64,000 bases of DNA from Chromatocurvus sp964613795 (GCA_964613795.1 CAZTJR010000015.1:5225-69224), one strand, 5' to 3'; counted from the stretch's first letter, positions 47,294-56,700 are shown. Made by a program: numbers and translations. The notes: generated from the sequence alone by a model not told the origin.

Positions 47294-48090
47294 TGTTCCG
47301 CTCCTGTCTCGCTGTCGAAGTGGCCGTGTCGACCGGCGCCCTGGGCAAACCGGCTGGCACCCGCAATGGCCTCCTCAAATACAATGGGATAACCCTGTCT
47401 GCCCTCGTTCTGCAGTGCGTCAGCCAGCGCCAGATCCCACTGGCGGTAGGTCGATGCACGATCTGCTCTCAGGCACTGTTGCGGAAATCCGGCAATCTGC
47501 GCGGCCAGCGCTTCTGCAGCGCTGCGGGCCGAGCCGTCCGCCACGACGCGATTGGCCAGACCGATCTGCAGGGCTTCGTGCGCATCGACCGGACGGCCGG
47601 TAAGAATCATGTCCAGGGCGCGCGATTGGCCGACAATGCGTGGCAGGCGAACGGTGCCGCCATCAATCAGGGGAACACCCCAGCGGCGGCAGAACACGCC
47701 AAAAACAGCGGACTCTTCAACGACCCGCATATCACACAGCAGTGCGAGCTCCAGTCCGCCGGCCACGGCGTAGCCCGACACCGCGGCGATAACTGGCTTG
47801 CTCAACGCCATGCGAGTCGGGCCCATAGGGCCTGCCCCGCTGCCTTCAGGGTCGATTGCGTTGCGGCTTTCCGGGTCACCCATTGCGCTGAGGTCGGCGC
47901 CGGCGCAGAACGTTCCATTTGCCCCCCACAGAACGGCCACGCGGCGCTGTTCATCGTTTTCGAATTGCTCAAAGGCCTCAGCCAGTGCCTCTGCAGTGAA
48001 GCGGTCCACGGCATTTCGTTTGTCGGGTCTGTCGAGGATGATCGTGCAAATATGCCCGTTTGGCTCTATGCGTACCGGGGGGGTGCTCAC
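47290..48090 (-). CDS. Enoyl-CoA hydratase/isomerase family (crotonase)
   Basis: 266 residues. Crotonase fold with the oxyanion-hole segments ANGTFCAGADLSAMG and VAGYAVAGG-like (AVSGYAVAGGLELALLCDMRV). Of the two usual catalytic glutamates, the one in the ELAL segment (GLELALLCDMR) and a later acidic residue (VFGVFCRRWGVPLID) should be checked before calling hydration. Start is GTG at 48090 with GGGAGA upstream; a C7 run follows at codons 3-5. Works with the adjacent acyl-CoA ligase, probably in a degradation route for a short or branched acid (inference). Confidence 0.92.
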   Translation of the reverse strand: MSTPPVRIEPNGHICTIILDRPDKRNAVDRFTAEALAEAFEQFENDEQRRVAVLWGANGTFCAGADLSAMGDPESRNAIDPEGSGAGPMGPTRMALSKPVIAAVSGYAVAGGLELALLCDMRVVEESAVFGVFCRRWGVPLIDGGTVRLPRIVGQSRALDMILTGRPVDAHEALQIGLANRVVADGSARSAAEALAAQIAGFPQQCLRADRASTYRQWDLALADALQNEGRQGYPIVFEEAIAGASRFAQGAGRHGHFDSETGAEQ

Positions 48091-48208
48091 GGTGTCTTCT
48101 CCCTCTTATGGCTGTGCGTGCTGGGCGCGTGATCTTACACGAAATGATTGAATTGCCGCGATAACCGATGTGCCGACGCGCAGCCTCTTGCAGAGGCGAG
48201 TGATAATA

Positions 48209-48580
48209 TTATTCCGGGTCTGCTCGACTCACACCGACCGTACCGCGGGTCCCACTAAGACGCTCCTGCCAGCGACCGCCGTTGTTGATCTGACAGTTTT
48301 CCTCCGTATCGAAGCTTACCTGCCGCCGGGCATGTCTTATCTTGATATCGATTGAGGCCAGCTTGTCCTTGATGAGCGCACGCACAGCGTCTCTGTCCGT
48401 GTTGGCGAGATGTGCATTCGTGTCATAAATGCAGACGACTGAGATGGAATCCTGAACATTGCCGTAGTCGGCGAAGTGCGTGAGCCATTCGAAGCCTGGG
48501 TAGTTTACTCGAGCTATTTCACAAGCTTCCGTCAGGACCCGCCTGATCGCATTGTCTGTTTTTTTGTCGGTCTTTCTCAT
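48209..48580 (-). CDS. Conserved gammaproteobacterial protein, often mislabelled Fis-family
   Basis: 123 residues, start MRKTDKKTDNAIRRVL, then GFEWLTHFADYGN, SVVCIYDTNAHL and SFDTEENCQINNGGRW. This pattern matches short proteins of marine Gammaproteobacteria that databases label Fis-family transcriptional regulator, although I see no helix-turn-helix. An alpha/beta fold with a central strand (SISVVCIYDT) is likely. Cytosolic, no signal. Function unknown. Monocistronic; a small hairpin (GCCTCT-TGC-AGAGGC, 48183-48197) lies after its stop. Confidence 0.75.
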   Translation of the reverse strand: MRKTDKKTDNAIRRVLTEACEIARVNYPGFEWLTHFADYGNVQDSISVVCIYDTNAHLANTDRDAVRALIKDKLASIDIKIRHARRQVSFDTEENCQINNGGRWQERLSGTRGTVGVSRADPE

Positions 48581-48766
48581 TTTCTGTGATCTCTGTCAGC
48601 GGTCACCCGGAAATATGCGCGTGCAGCGGCTCATCGCCGAAAACCCAGGTCGGACTGGCTGTCGCAGGGGCTGTTTATAGTAGTGGTCTTCACCCGAAAA
48701 CGCATGGACAGGCGCTGCAGCCGGCTGGTGCGCGCTCCATCATTGGCGCAGAGCCGACAGATAGCG

Positions 48767-49456
48767 TTAACGGCGCAATACGGCCAGCCAGCGCCCGATA
48801 TTGAGCAGGCTCAAGAGCGATGCCGCGACATAGGTGAGCGCGGCGGCCTTGAGAATGCGCCGGGCGTGCGGCAGGTCACCATCGTGCAGGTAGTTTCCGT
48901 CCTGTAGCACTGGCAGAGCCTTACCGAAACTGGCGTCCAGCTCGACAGGCAGGGTAATGAGCTGCACCAGCGTTCCCAGAAACATAGAGCCAATCGCAAT
49001 GGCAACAAATCCCAGGCCCAGGCCAGGGGCTCGCGTCATCAGCATCACCGCCGGCGCGGCGACAAGGACAAAGCCGCCGAATCGCTGCGCCCTCGCTGCC
49101 ATCTCAGCCAACGCCTGGCGGTTACGAAACAGGCGCTCTCCGCGGGCATGCTGAATGGCGTGGCCCACTTCGTGGGCAGCGACGGTGATCGCGGTGAGTG
49201 AGTGCCCTTGATACCTGTCTTCCGTCAGGCGTACGGCCTTTGCCTGGGGATCGTAGTGATCACCTGCGGATGTCAGTTCAACGCCCACGTCCTTCAGGTC
49301 GAAGTGATCCAGGAGATGCCGGGCCAGTTCGGCGCCGCTGCCCTGAACCCGGTAGCGATCCGAAGGTTCGCTGTATTTGCGCAGTATGTGTTTGACCCAG
49401 ATGCCGGGTCCCGCAATGGCCGCAAGCAGTAACAGGATGAGGAAGATAATCAGCAT
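48767..49456 (-). CDS. YugP-like neutral zinc metallopeptidase, membrane-bound
   Basis: About 229 residues. N-terminal TM, zinc motif HEVGH (His95, Glu96, His99) in TVAAHEVGHAIQHARG, and two further TMs (about 124-143, 148-170), the architecture of the YugP/DUF2268-like zinc peptidases of the inner membrane. Substrate unknown; membrane protein quality control is a reasonable guess. Start: ATG 49456 or GTG 49462, without a strong ribosome site. Confidence 0.9.
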   Translation of the reverse strand: MLIIFLILLLLAAIAGPGIWVKHILRKYSEPSDRYRVQGSGAELARHLLDHFDLKDVGVELTSAGDHYDPQAKAVRLTEDRYQGHSLTAITVAAHEVGHAIQHARGERLFRNRQALAEMAARAQRFGGFVLVAAPAVMLMTRAPGLGLGFVAIAIGSMFLGTLVQLITLPVELDASFGKALPVLQDGNYLHDGDLPHARRILKAAALTYVAASLLSLLNIGRWLAVLRR

Positions 49457-49557
49457 GGCCACTATTTTAACGGCTTTGTCGCGATCCCGTCGCAGTCCAG
49501 GTTGATCTCCGTGAAGGCTGGGGCGTAGTTATTCATTTCCGGGACGGAGTGTTAATC

Positions 49558-49959
49558 ATGACTTTTGAAACAAGTCTTGCCCTGTTGGTAACGGCGTTTC
49601 TATTTGGCGGTATGGTCTTGTTCTCTTTTGCCTTTGCAGCGTTTCTCTTCACGCACCTGCCCGCGCCACAGGCGGGTGCACTGCTGCGCCAGGCCTTCCC
49701 TCACTTCTATCTGGGCGTGATCGTCGTCGCTGCCGCGGCGGCGCTGCTGCATGTTCGCCTGGACATGGTCAGCGCCGTGTTGCTTGCTGGAGTGGCGCTC
49801 AGCACCCTGCCGGCTCGTCAGCTGTTGATGCCCGCCATCAACAGAGCCTCGGATGCGGGTGACCGTTCGCGCTTCAATCGGCTGCATGGCCTTTCTGTGG
49901 CTATCGGCGTGCTGCAGATTCTGGTGGTAGGGTATGTTCTACTGCGGGGACTGGAGTGA
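49558..49959 (+). CDS. DUF4149-type membrane protein
   Basis: 133 residues with four hydrophobic segments (SLALLVTAFLFGGMVLFSFA, FPHFYLGVIVVAAAAALLHV, AVLLAGVALSTLP, GLSVAIGVLQILVVGYVLL). Pattern LLRQAFPHFYLGVIV and the RFNRLHGLSVAIGVLQI end are typical of DUF4149. Function unknown. The ATG at 49558 is preceded by GGAG at 8 bases; an in-frame GTG at 49549 is less well placed. Divergent from the zinc peptidase. Confidence 0.85.
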   Translation: MTFETSLALLVTAFLFGGMVLFSFAFAAFLFTHLPAPQAGALLRQAFPHFYLGVIVVAAAAALLHVRLDMVSAVLLAGVALSTLPARQLLMPAINRASDAGDRSRFNRLHGLSVAIGVLQILVVGYVLLRGLE

Positions 49960-50083
49960 AGGCCTCTGCGAGGGGCCAGGTTACGCAATGCGCCACCACC
50001 TGCTGCCGCTCCTCTCGCGTCTGACAAGTCTGCGTCGCGAGTGAGGGTTGACCCCATCGCGAAGCGCCGCCTCGACTAATCTA

Positions 50084-50632
50084 TCACGCCGCCGCGGATT
50101 CTTCGGCGGCATCCCCCTTTTCTGCCGCATCCGGCGTCACTTCTGCCACCGAGGCCTCCAATTCCGCGACTTTGCGCCGCAGTTCCGCGTTCTCTTTCTT
50201 CGTCTCACTGAGTAATTTCTGGAGGTCGTCCGCGATCCTGGTCTTTTCAGCGAGCTTCTTCTTGCCCGCGTCCAGGTTCTTCTTCATTCGCGCCGGATCG
50301 AACTGAGTCAAGGTCCTGTTCTCTTCGCGCACCGTCGCCAGATCCTTCTGCAGGGCTTTCATACGCTGCTTGACCTCGTCTCTCTCTGCGAGCAGTTTCT
50401 CGCAGCGATTGTGCAACTCACGGTTTCGTTGCTCGACTTTCGCGGTGTCCGTGGCCTTGCCTGTCAGCTCGGTGATGGTTTGCAGCTGCTTGTCGATCGT
50501 GGCCTGGAGCTCTTCCTCACGCTTGGTGAGGCGGTCGATCTCGGCGGTTTTTCCATCGAGTTCCTGCTGGTATTCTGCGCGGAGCTCGCTCTCGAGTTCC
50601 ATTATTTTCTCAAGTCTGTTGGCTGTGAGCAT
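50084..50632 (-). CDS. Coiled-coil protein, unknown
   Basis: 182 residues, almost all one continuous coiled coil (residues 1-155; ELESELRAEYQQELDGKTAE, LQKLLSETKKENAELRRKVA) with an acidic Ala-rich tail (EKGDAAEESAAA). No membrane segment or signal. Possibly a filament- or complex-organising protein; no family assigned. AAGGA precedes the ATG closely. Convergent with the DUF4149 gene. Confidence 0.7.
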   Translation of the reverse strand: MLTANRLEKIMELESELRAEYQQELDGKTAEIDRLTKREEELQATIDKQLQTITELTGKATDTAKVEQRNRELHNRCEKLLAERDEVKQRMKALQKDLATVREENRTLTQFDPARMKKNLDAGKKKLAEKTRIADDLQKLLSETKKENAELRRKVAELEASVAEVTPDAAEKGDAAEESAAA

Positions 50633-50806
50633 AGGATCCTTGTATCTCGGTGTGAGGTTTGATCTGAGGAGGCGATGGCTGTCTTTGTGACGCCCACCGG
50701 AAAATGGCGGCAGTATTCTACTCCAGATAATGACAATGTGCTAGAGCCATTCAGCCGCTCTGACGTTTACAGCCGGCGCAGCGTGGAGCAGCCGTTTAGT
50801 CGGTTC

Positions 50807-51241
50807 TCAGTCGCTGTCGACCGCTTCAGCAAGTTTTTCCGCCGAAGCATGCGTCAGGTTCTTGCTGACTTCACGAGTGACGTGCGCACGCGTTTGCTCG
50901 TCCAGGTGTTCCCTGAGAATGCCAAGGAAAGACGGATCCGCGACGATTGAAAGTGACTCGAATTCGGCGTTGCTGCGCGCTCTATTCAGGTAGGTCGCCA
51001 GTTCTCGAGCGAAATCATGTGCTTCACGCGTTTTCGGCTCTGTGTGTTTTTGGTTGTCGTCCTGGCCATGACCGTGCGAGGCAAACGTCTTGCCCTGCCG
51101 ATCATGTTCAAGATCACGGGAGTGCAGGCGGGATTCGGGGTGTAGCCAGTCCCGTTGCTCAATCGGGGGGCTGAATTTTTTTTCGCGGACAAACAGGCGG
51201 GCGGCTGCGGAATTGGCTGCGAGAATCCAGTAAGTTGCCAT
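50807..51241 (-). CDS. Host attachment-type protein (PF10116 family)
   Basis: 144 residues. N-terminus ATYWILAANSAAARLFV and the segment EAHDFARELATYLNRARSN ... LSIVADPSFLGILREHL are characteristic of the family first described as required for attachment to host cells, whose fold resembles release-factor/eRF1 domain. Role in free-living bacteria is unclear. Excellent ribosome site (GGAGGT, 8 bases). Codons 21-24 contain an A8 run (51176-51183) that could slip. Confidence 0.85.
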   Translation of the reverse strand: MATYWILAANSAAARLFVREKKFSPPIEQRDWLHPESRLHSRDLEHDRQGKTFASHGHGQDDNQKHTEPKTREAHDFARELATYLNRARSNAEFESLSIVADPSFLGILREHLDEQTRAHVTREVSKNLTHASAEKLAEAVDSD

Positions 51242-51458
51242 TTTGGACTACCTCCGGGGAAGATCGCTATGACTGTTCCGCCGCCGGGACTGTTGCGCCG
51301 GTTCAGTCTCTACTACAGATCAAAGCAGTGTGGCAGAGCGTCGTGGGGTAAATCAATCATAAAGGGCTGTTTGCCCTCAGCGCTGCCATACTTGCGCTCG
51401 CTATCGGTCTGTGCGGCAATGGCGCACGCCACCGCAACGAGATCTGGAGCTCTGTAGC

Positions 51459-51704
51459 ATGAAAGAAACCGTCAATCTGGACAGTGGCGTACTGCGCGCC
51501 GCCATTCAGGCCTGCATTGATATGGGGCCCTTACGTACCAGTGATCCTTACCTGTATCACGAGTTTGGCTTCAACTGTGACATGACCTCGATTACCGAGG
51601 CGGATAAATCCGAGATCTTCAAGGTGTTTGCGCTGATGCGCGACATCGCGGAAGAGATGGAGAGAAGGGGACAGACGGCTGACAGCTTTCTGGTCGACGA
51701 TTAG
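51459..51704 (+). CDS. Small conserved acidic protein, unknown
   Basis: 81 residues, net acidic, no signal or membrane segment. Reads as a mostly helical protein (AIQACIDMGPLR, EIFKVFALMRDIAEEMERRG) with a central FGFNCDMTSI. GGAG lies 9 bases before the ATG. Family not recognised. Convergent with hflC. Confidence 0.6.
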   Translation: MKETVNLDSGVLRAAIQACIDMGPLRTSDPYLYHEFGFNCDMTSITEADKSEIFKVFALMRDIAEEMERRGQTADSFLVDD

Positions 51705-51746
51705 CTCAGACCGTCCGGTGTGCAGCGGTGAACTGGCCAGAGAACA

Positions 51747-51782
51747 GGCGGTATGCCGGGCCTTCACCCCAGACATACCGCC
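51747..51782. terminator. Inverted repeat between convergent genes
   Basis: GGCGGTATG (51747-51755) and CATACCGCC (51774-51782): perfect 9-bp arms with an 18-base loop, between the 81-residue gene and hflC. Possible bidirectional terminator. Confidence 0.4.
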
Positions 51783-51801
51783 GCGCCTGTCGTGTTTACG
51801 G

Positions 51802-52743
51802 CTACTGAACCTGTGCCTTTTCCAGGTAACGGAAGAAGTCTGAATCGGCCTTCAGCATGAGGGTGCTGTTCTGTCCCAGTGCCCGGTAGCTTTCCAGCGT
51901 ACGGAAGAACGCATAGAACTCCGGATCGGCACCGAAAGCCTCACCGTAAATCCGCGTCGCTTCGGCATCGGCCGCGCCCCGGATTTTCTCGGCGTCACGC
52001 GCAGCCTCGGAGCGGATGCGCCGAAGATCGCGTTCCATGTTGCCGAGGATTTCCTGGCTGCGGCCGCGGCCTTCGGAACGGAAACGCTCGGCGATGGACT
52101 GGCGTTCGGCGGTCATGCGGCTTTCCACCTGGCGGCGCACGGATTCAATGTAATTCACACGCTTGATACGCACATCATCGAGCTCAATCCCCAGGTCTGG
52201 CATGGAACTGCGGGCCCGTTCCAGAATACCGGCTTCCAGCAGTTCACGACCCAGTTTGGGCTGTTGCTGCAGGTTGACGTCACTGCGTTCGGCCAGTGCC
52301 GGATCCTCCAGCTCATCGACATCGACCTGCCAGTCCTTCGAACGAACGATCTCTTCCAGCTCGGTGGACGAGACCATGTCGCGCACCACCGAGTCGATGA
52401 TGTCATCGAGCCGGGTGCGCGCGCCGGCTTCATCGCGGACGCTGGTCAGGAATAGCAGAGGATCGGTGATCCGCCAGCGGGCGGTGGTATCCACGAGGAT
52501 GAACTCGCGGCCCAGTGTCGGGATCTGCGTGACGTCGCCATCCCAGACCAGCAGGCGCCTGTCGAAACGGCGTACGGTCTGCCAGGGCAGCTTGAACTTC
52601 AGGCCCGGCTGGTCAACCACATCGCCAATGGGTTCACCAAACTGGACCACGATAGCCTGTTCGGCCTCGTCTACCGTGTAGAGGGTGACGTAACCCAGCA
52701 TAACGACAAGTGCAAGGAGGATAACGAGCAGTGTGGTTTTCAT
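51802..52743 (-). CDS. hflC: HflC, SPFH-domain regulator of FtsH protease
   Basis: 313 residues. N-terminal TM (about 4-24), SPFH/band-7 domain and a coiled coil (QSIAERFRSEGRGRSQEILG). With HflK it forms the large periplasmic cage around FtsH that restrains membrane-protein degradation. GGAGGT directly precedes the ATG, and the start overlaps the hflK stop by 4 bases. Unlike the usual arrangement, no hfq, hflX or purA gene is beside it in this window. Full length. Confidence 0.97.
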   Translation of the reverse strand: MKTTLLVILLALVVMLGYVTLYTVDEAEQAIVVQFGEPIGDVVDQPGLKFKLPWQTVRRFDRRLLVWDGDVTQIPTLGREFILVDTTARWRITDPLLFLTSVRDEAGARTRLDDIIDSVVRDMVSSTELEEIVRSKDWQVDVDELEDPALAERSDVNLQQQPKLGRELLEAGILERARSSMPDLGIELDDVRIKRVNYIESVRRQVESRMTAERQSIAERFRSEGRGRSQEILGNMERDLRRIRSEAARDAEKIRGAADAEATRIYGEAFGADPEFYAFFRTLESYRALGQNSTLMLKADSDFFRYLEKAQVQ

Positions 52744-53810
52744 TGGTCACCTCCAGTGGCGGGTGTCGCTTGACGGTTAACATCGAGCAAAGGGAGTGGT
52801 CCCACCTGCCCGTCCTGCACGACCAGTAGCTGGCCGAGCCTCGGCAACACCTCGTTCAGGGTTTCCAGATACAGGCGCGAACGGGTGACCGTGGGCGCCT
52901 GCTGGTATTCCTGCAGTACGGCGCTGAACCGTATGCTCTCACCGTCGGCCCGGTTCACCCGCTCCGTGGCGTAACCCTCGGCTTCGGCCACGGTGCGCAG
53001 GGCAGCACCCTCGGCGTTGGGGATCTCCTGGTTAACGCGCTTTTGTGCCTCATTGATCATGCGTTCCCGCTCCTGGCGTGCCTCGTTGACTTCGTTGAAT
53101 GCCGGCTGCACAGCGGGGGGCGGTACCACGTCCTGCATTTCGACGGTGCTGACGCGAATGCCGGCGTCGTATTGGTCGAGTATTTCCTGGATTTCCTCAC
53201 CGGCCTTTTGCTGGATCTCCACGCGGCCGATGGTCAATACCTCCGACCCCAGCATGTTGCCGACGATGCGGCGCATGACTGACTCGGAAATATCGCGCAG
53301 GGTCCGGGTAGGCTCGCGCATCTGGTACAGGAACTTGATCGGGTCATTGATGCGATACTGCACCACCCACTCCACGTCGATCATGTTGAGATCGCCGGTG
53401 AGCATCAAAGACTCGTCCTCGAATTGGGCGGCGCTGTAGGTCGAGCGCTCGCCCTGACGGGTATCCTGGGTGCGAAAGCCGAATTCCTGCTTGAGCACAC
53501 GTTCTGTGGCCACCAACTGAATCTGATCAATGCCGAAAGGAAGCCTGAAGTGCAGGCCGGGATCGGTAATGCCCTTGACGGAACCGAATCGTTTCACCAC
53601 GGCCCGTTCTTCCGGCTGTACTGTGTAAAAACACGTCAGTGTCCCCCAAGCGAGCAGGAGGACTGCGATGATGCCGATAACAGCGCCACCAAAGCGGCGG
53701 CCAGGGGAGCGCCCGCCCCGGGAACCGCCGCTAGTGAATTGCTTCATCAGTTCAGACAGGTCCGGTGGGCCCGACGGTGACTGACCATTGCTGTTGACAG
53801 ACTGGATCAT
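52740..53810 (-). CDS. hflK: HflK, SPFH-domain partner of HflC
   Basis: 356 residues. Gly/Arg-rich cytosolic N-terminus (TSGGSRGGRSPGRRFGG), TM at about 44-64, SPFH domain (EERAVVKRFGSVKGITDPGL), and coiled coil with the HflK-specific VNEARQERERMINEAQ. Partner of HflC in the FtsH-regulating complex. AGGAG 7 bases before the ATG. Promoter presumably within 53811-53948, which otherwise shows no gene. Confidence 0.97.
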   Translation of the reverse strand: MIQSVNSNGQSPSGPPDLSELMKQFTSGGSRGGRSPGRRFGGAVIGIIAVLLLAWGTLTCFYTVQPEERAVVKRFGSVKGITDPGLHFRLPFGIDQIQLVATERVLKQEFGFRTQDTRQGERSTYSAAQFEDESLMLTGDLNMIDVEWVVQYRINDPIKFLYQMREPTRTLRDISESVMRRIVGNMLGSEVLTIGRVEIQQKAGEEIQEILDQYDAGIRVSTVEMQDVVPPPAVQPAFNEVNEARQERERMINEAQKRVNQEIPNAEGAALRTVAEAEGYATERVNRADGESIRFSAVLQEYQQAPTVTRSRLYLETLNEVLPRLGQLLVVQDGQVGPLPLLDVNRQATPATGGDQ

Positions 53811-53948
53811 TCCCGAACTCCTGTTAAGTGTGCACGCAGTCTACGCGTCATGGACGCTAAAGCCCACGAACGCAGATGCTATTGCCCGCCTATCCACCTC
53901 TAAACGTTTCCAGGTTCATCGTTGTTGTTCGCCGTCGCCCATACAGCG

Positions 53949-54887
53949 TTAGAACGCCAGGCGAAATCCGGCCAGGAAAAAGGATGTGTCACTCTCCGCT
54001 CCGGCAGCTTCTGCAATGTTGTCCGTTTCTCCGACAAGGGTGCGGAAGCGTAAGCCGATATAGGGGACGATCTTGCGTGTGAATTCATAGCGCAGGCGCA
54101 GATCGACGTTGGCGTCTGTTATCCCCTTGCCAAGCCCGCGTTCGGGGATATCCTGGAAGGCAAGGCCCATCGTCGCTCGGGGTTGCAGCACCAGGCGCTG
54201 GGTGATGCGGATGTCATATTCGGCCTCAAACTCGAACGTCACATCGCCATCCTCGGAGATGTACAGCGAGTTGTCGAGCTCGAACTGATAGGGCGCCAGG
54301 CCCTGCAAAGCAATTACAGCGGACCAACGATCGTCATACTGGTCAGCGCTCCACTCATTGGCGTACTGTGTGCCAATCTGGATATTCCAGAATGCCGTGA
54401 TCAGGCGCGAGTAGAGCAGGTCGGTTTCGGTTTCCCCTTCATTCGGGCCATCAAAGACGGCTTCACCTTCATTTTTCCACCAGAATCTATTGGCATCGCC
54501 ACCTATCCAGCCCTGGGCTTCCCAACCGATAGGGTCAGGTTGGCTGCTCGTGGCTTTTCGGTATTCGATTTGTTCGAACAATGTGAAGGCGTACAGCTGA
54601 TCGTCCATCGTCGGAGCCGGAAAATGATCCGGCGGCGGGGAGGCGGAGTACTCCAGCACTTCATCCAGAGTCATGTCTTCAGGGAGGGCTGGCGTATCAA
54701 TGTCCGGGGAAGACGGCTCGTTATGCTGTTGGGCCGACTGTTGATACGTCGGGCGATCCGCTGTGCTGGGCGGATTCGCTGCCTCTTGAGCAAACGCGGC
54801 TCCACTGGTCGCGAGAACGAGTATGCTCGCGTGAATCGAGGGGATGTACCGGGTGTTTAGCGAAGGCTGGCATTTACGCATTGGCAT
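53949..54887 (-). CDS. pcoB: Copper resistance protein B, outer membrane
   Basis: 312 residues. Signal peptide (HASILVLATSGAAFAQ), a low-complexity Pro/Asp region (about 35-90), then the CopB beta barrel (DDQLYAFTLFEQIEYR, DLLYSRLITAFWNIQ, ending FLAGFRLAF). The Met/His-rich copper-binding repeats of classical CopB are missing from the N-terminal part. Start ATG 54887 is preceded by GGGGAG at 8 bases and overlaps the oxidase gene end by 14 bases, so it is translationally coupled to it. Expected to help sequester or export copper across the outer membrane. Confidence 0.9.
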   Translation of the reverse strand: MPMRKCQPSLNTRYIPSIHASILVLATSGAAFAQEAANPPSTADRPTYQQSAQQHNEPSSPDIDTPALPEDMTLDEVLEYSASPPPDHFPAPTMDDQLYAFTLFEQIEYRKATSSQPDPIGWEAQGWIGGDANRFWWKNEGEAVFDGPNEGETETDLLYSRLITAFWNIQIGTQYANEWSADQYDDRWSAVIALQGLAPYQFELDNSLYISEDGDVTFEFEAEYDIRITQRLVLQPRATMGLAFQDIPERGLGKGITDANVDLRLRYEFTRKIVPYIGLRFRTLVGETDNIAEAAGAESDTSFFLAGFRLAF

Positions 54888-56700
54888 GGATAGCACTCCC
54901 CTCCAGCGAGCGGACAACCGCCACGGTGCGGAACATGCCCGCGTCCATGTGATACAGCAAATGGCAGTGAAACGCCCATTGGCCCGGCGCGTCGACGGTG
55001 ATGTCCACGCTCAGCAGCTCGGAAGGTTGTACGATGACGGTATGTTTGCGGGGGTTGTCGTCGTTGCTGCCGCCAGCATACAGGTCCATCCACATCCCGT
55101 GCAGGTGGATAGGATGGCTCATCATGGTGTCGTTGATCATATTGATCCGCAGGCGTTCACCGTACTGGAAGCGGATCATGTCTGACTCCGACCATTTTTT
55201 ACCATCAAAGCCCCAGATGTATTTGTGCATATTGCCGGTCAGGTGCAGGTCGAATTGTCGCGTGGGCGGCCGTCGGCCTGGCGGACGATCCAAAGCCCGA
55301 AGCTGGCTGTATGTCAGGACCCGCCAGCCATCGTCACCCAGGCCCGGGCCGGGGTAAGTGAGTCGTCGGTAGGCGGCCTGGCCCATGGTAATGCTGGCAG
55401 GCCCATGGCCGTCTGGACCGTGATTAATACGCTCAGGCAGGTTTTCCATAGGCAGTTCGCCACCTGAATGCAGGTTGTTTTGACTCATGACATGCGCTTC
55501 GTGTGTCGGCAGATCGTGCTGCACATCGCTCTGGTCGTGGTTATCCATGCCCTCCATTGTCGCGCCCATCGTCATGCCCATGTCGGCCATGGTAAGCATC
55601 GGACGTCGCCGCTGAGCGGGCACGGCAGCAGACATACCCTGGCGTGGCGCCAGTGTCCCTCGGGCATAGCCGCTGCGGTCCATTGTCTCTGCGAACAATG
55701 TGTAAGCCTGATCGTCCGGCAGCGTGACGATAACGTCATAGGTCTCGGCCACCGCGATACGCAGCTCATCGGTCTCCACCGGTTTGATGTTCTGACCGTC
55801 AGCATTGACCACCGTCATGGGCAGACCTGGAATCCGAACATCGTAAAAAGTCATCGTCGAGGCATTGACTATTCGCAGGCGCACGCGATTGCCGGGCCTG
55901 GCGAGAAATGTCGGGTTTTCCCGCGCCGCCTTGCCGTTCATAAGATAGGTGTAAGTAGCGCCGGTAACGTCGGCTATGTCTGTCGGGTCCATCCGCATCC
56001 GATCCCACCGCAGTCTCATGCCGATCACCTCGGCCGGCGACTTGCATGTCGCCCTTGCCTGATCATCAATATTGGCCAGAGTCGGGCGCTGAAAGTTGTA
56101 ATAGCCCTCCATGGTTTTCAGGTTCCGCAGAACACTGTGGGGATCTTCATAAGTCCAGTCAGACAAGATAACTGAGTGTTCCACATCGTAATCCACCGGA
56201 TCGGGTTCGGCGGGTTCCACAATGAGTTGACCGTAATGACCAAGCTGTTCTTGAAGGCCGGTATGACTGTGATACCAGTAAGTGCCGTTCTGCCGAACAG
56301 GGTAGCGGTAGGTGAAGGTTTCGCCCGCGGGAATGCCTGCGAAGCTGATGCCCGGTACGCCGTCCATCGTGAACGGCAGCAGGATGCCGTGCCAGTGTAT
56401 TGACGTGGATTCAGGTAGCCGGTTGTGGACACGGATCAACGCGTCCCTGCCTTCGGTCATGCGGATAACCGGGCCCGGGACCGATCCGTTGATAGTGATG
56501 GCGCGGCCGCGTATGCCGTTGACCAACACGTCACGGCGTTCCAGGTATAGATCAATACCACCGGAGGCGGTGGCATTCAGTTCACTGAATTCGCCTGCGC
56601 GAGTGATCCCATCGCGTTCTATCCCATGCGGGTAGGACAATGGCATAGAACCCGCAAGGGCCGCCGAGCCCGCAGTCGTGAGAAAATGACGCCGTGTCAT
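54874..56700 (-). CDS. pcoA: Multicopper oxidase of copper resistance (CopA/PcoA type), Tat-exported
   Basis: 608 residues as read. Tat leader TRRHFLTTAGSAALAG. Copper ligands: HWH (102-104), HSH (144-146), HPIHLH (529-534) and HCHLLYHMDAGM (578-589; Cys579, His584, Met589 for the type-1 site). A Met-rich segment (about 372-405, MADMGMTMGATMEGMDN) is typical of copper-resistance oxidases that oxidise Cu+ in the periplasm. The start is problematic: the ATG at 56700 has no Shine-Dalgarno except a G8 run one base upstream, while a well-placed ATG at 56737 (AAGGAG, 6 bases) is out of frame by one; with seven Gs it would be in frame and add 12 residues. First gene of the pcoA-pcoB unit. Confidence 0.92.
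   Translation of the reverse strand: MTRRHFLTTAGSAALAGSMPLSYPHGIERDGITRAGEFSELNATASGGIDLYLERRDVLVNGIRGRAITINGSVPGPVIRMTEGRDALIRVHNRLPESTSIHWHGILLPFTMDGVPGISFAGIPAGETFTYRYPVRQNGTYWYHSHTGLQEQLGHYGQLIVEPAEPDPVDYDVEHSVILSDWTYEDPHSVLRNLKTMEGYYNFQRPTLANIDDQARATCKSPAEVIGMRLRWDRMRMDPTDIADVTGATYTYLMNGKAARENPTFLARPGNRVRLRIVNASTMTFYDVRIPGLPMTVVNADGQNIKPVETDELRIAVAETYDVIVTLPDDQAYTLFAETMDRSGYARGTLAPRQGMSAAVPAQRRRPMLTMADMGMTMGATMEGMDNHDQSDVQHDLPTHEAHVMSQNNLHSGGELPMENLPERINHGPDGHGPASITMGQAAYRRLTYPGPGLGDDGWRVLTYSQLRALDRPPGRRPPTRQFDLHLTGNMHKYIWGFDGKKWSESDMIRFQYGERLRINMINDTMMSHPIHLHGMWMDLYAGGSNDDNPRKHTVIVQPSELLSVDITVDAPGQWAFHCHLLYHMDAGMFRTVAVVRSLEGSAIHANA

Noticed and set aside
48077..48083. C7 run at codons 3-5 of the crotonase gene as a phase switch
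   Set aside because: Only seven bases, frame intact, and no competing start; weaker than the G8 case.
50014..50041. CTCGCG/CGCGAG repeat between DUF4149 and the coiled-coil gene as terminator
   Set aside because: Six-bp arms with a 16-base loop and no T run in GC-rich DNA; likely chance.
51176..51183. A8 (T8 on plus strand) run in the host-attachment gene as a phase switch
   Set aside because: The frame is intact and Glu-Lys-Lys codons explain the run; no alternative start or stop arrangement supports switching.
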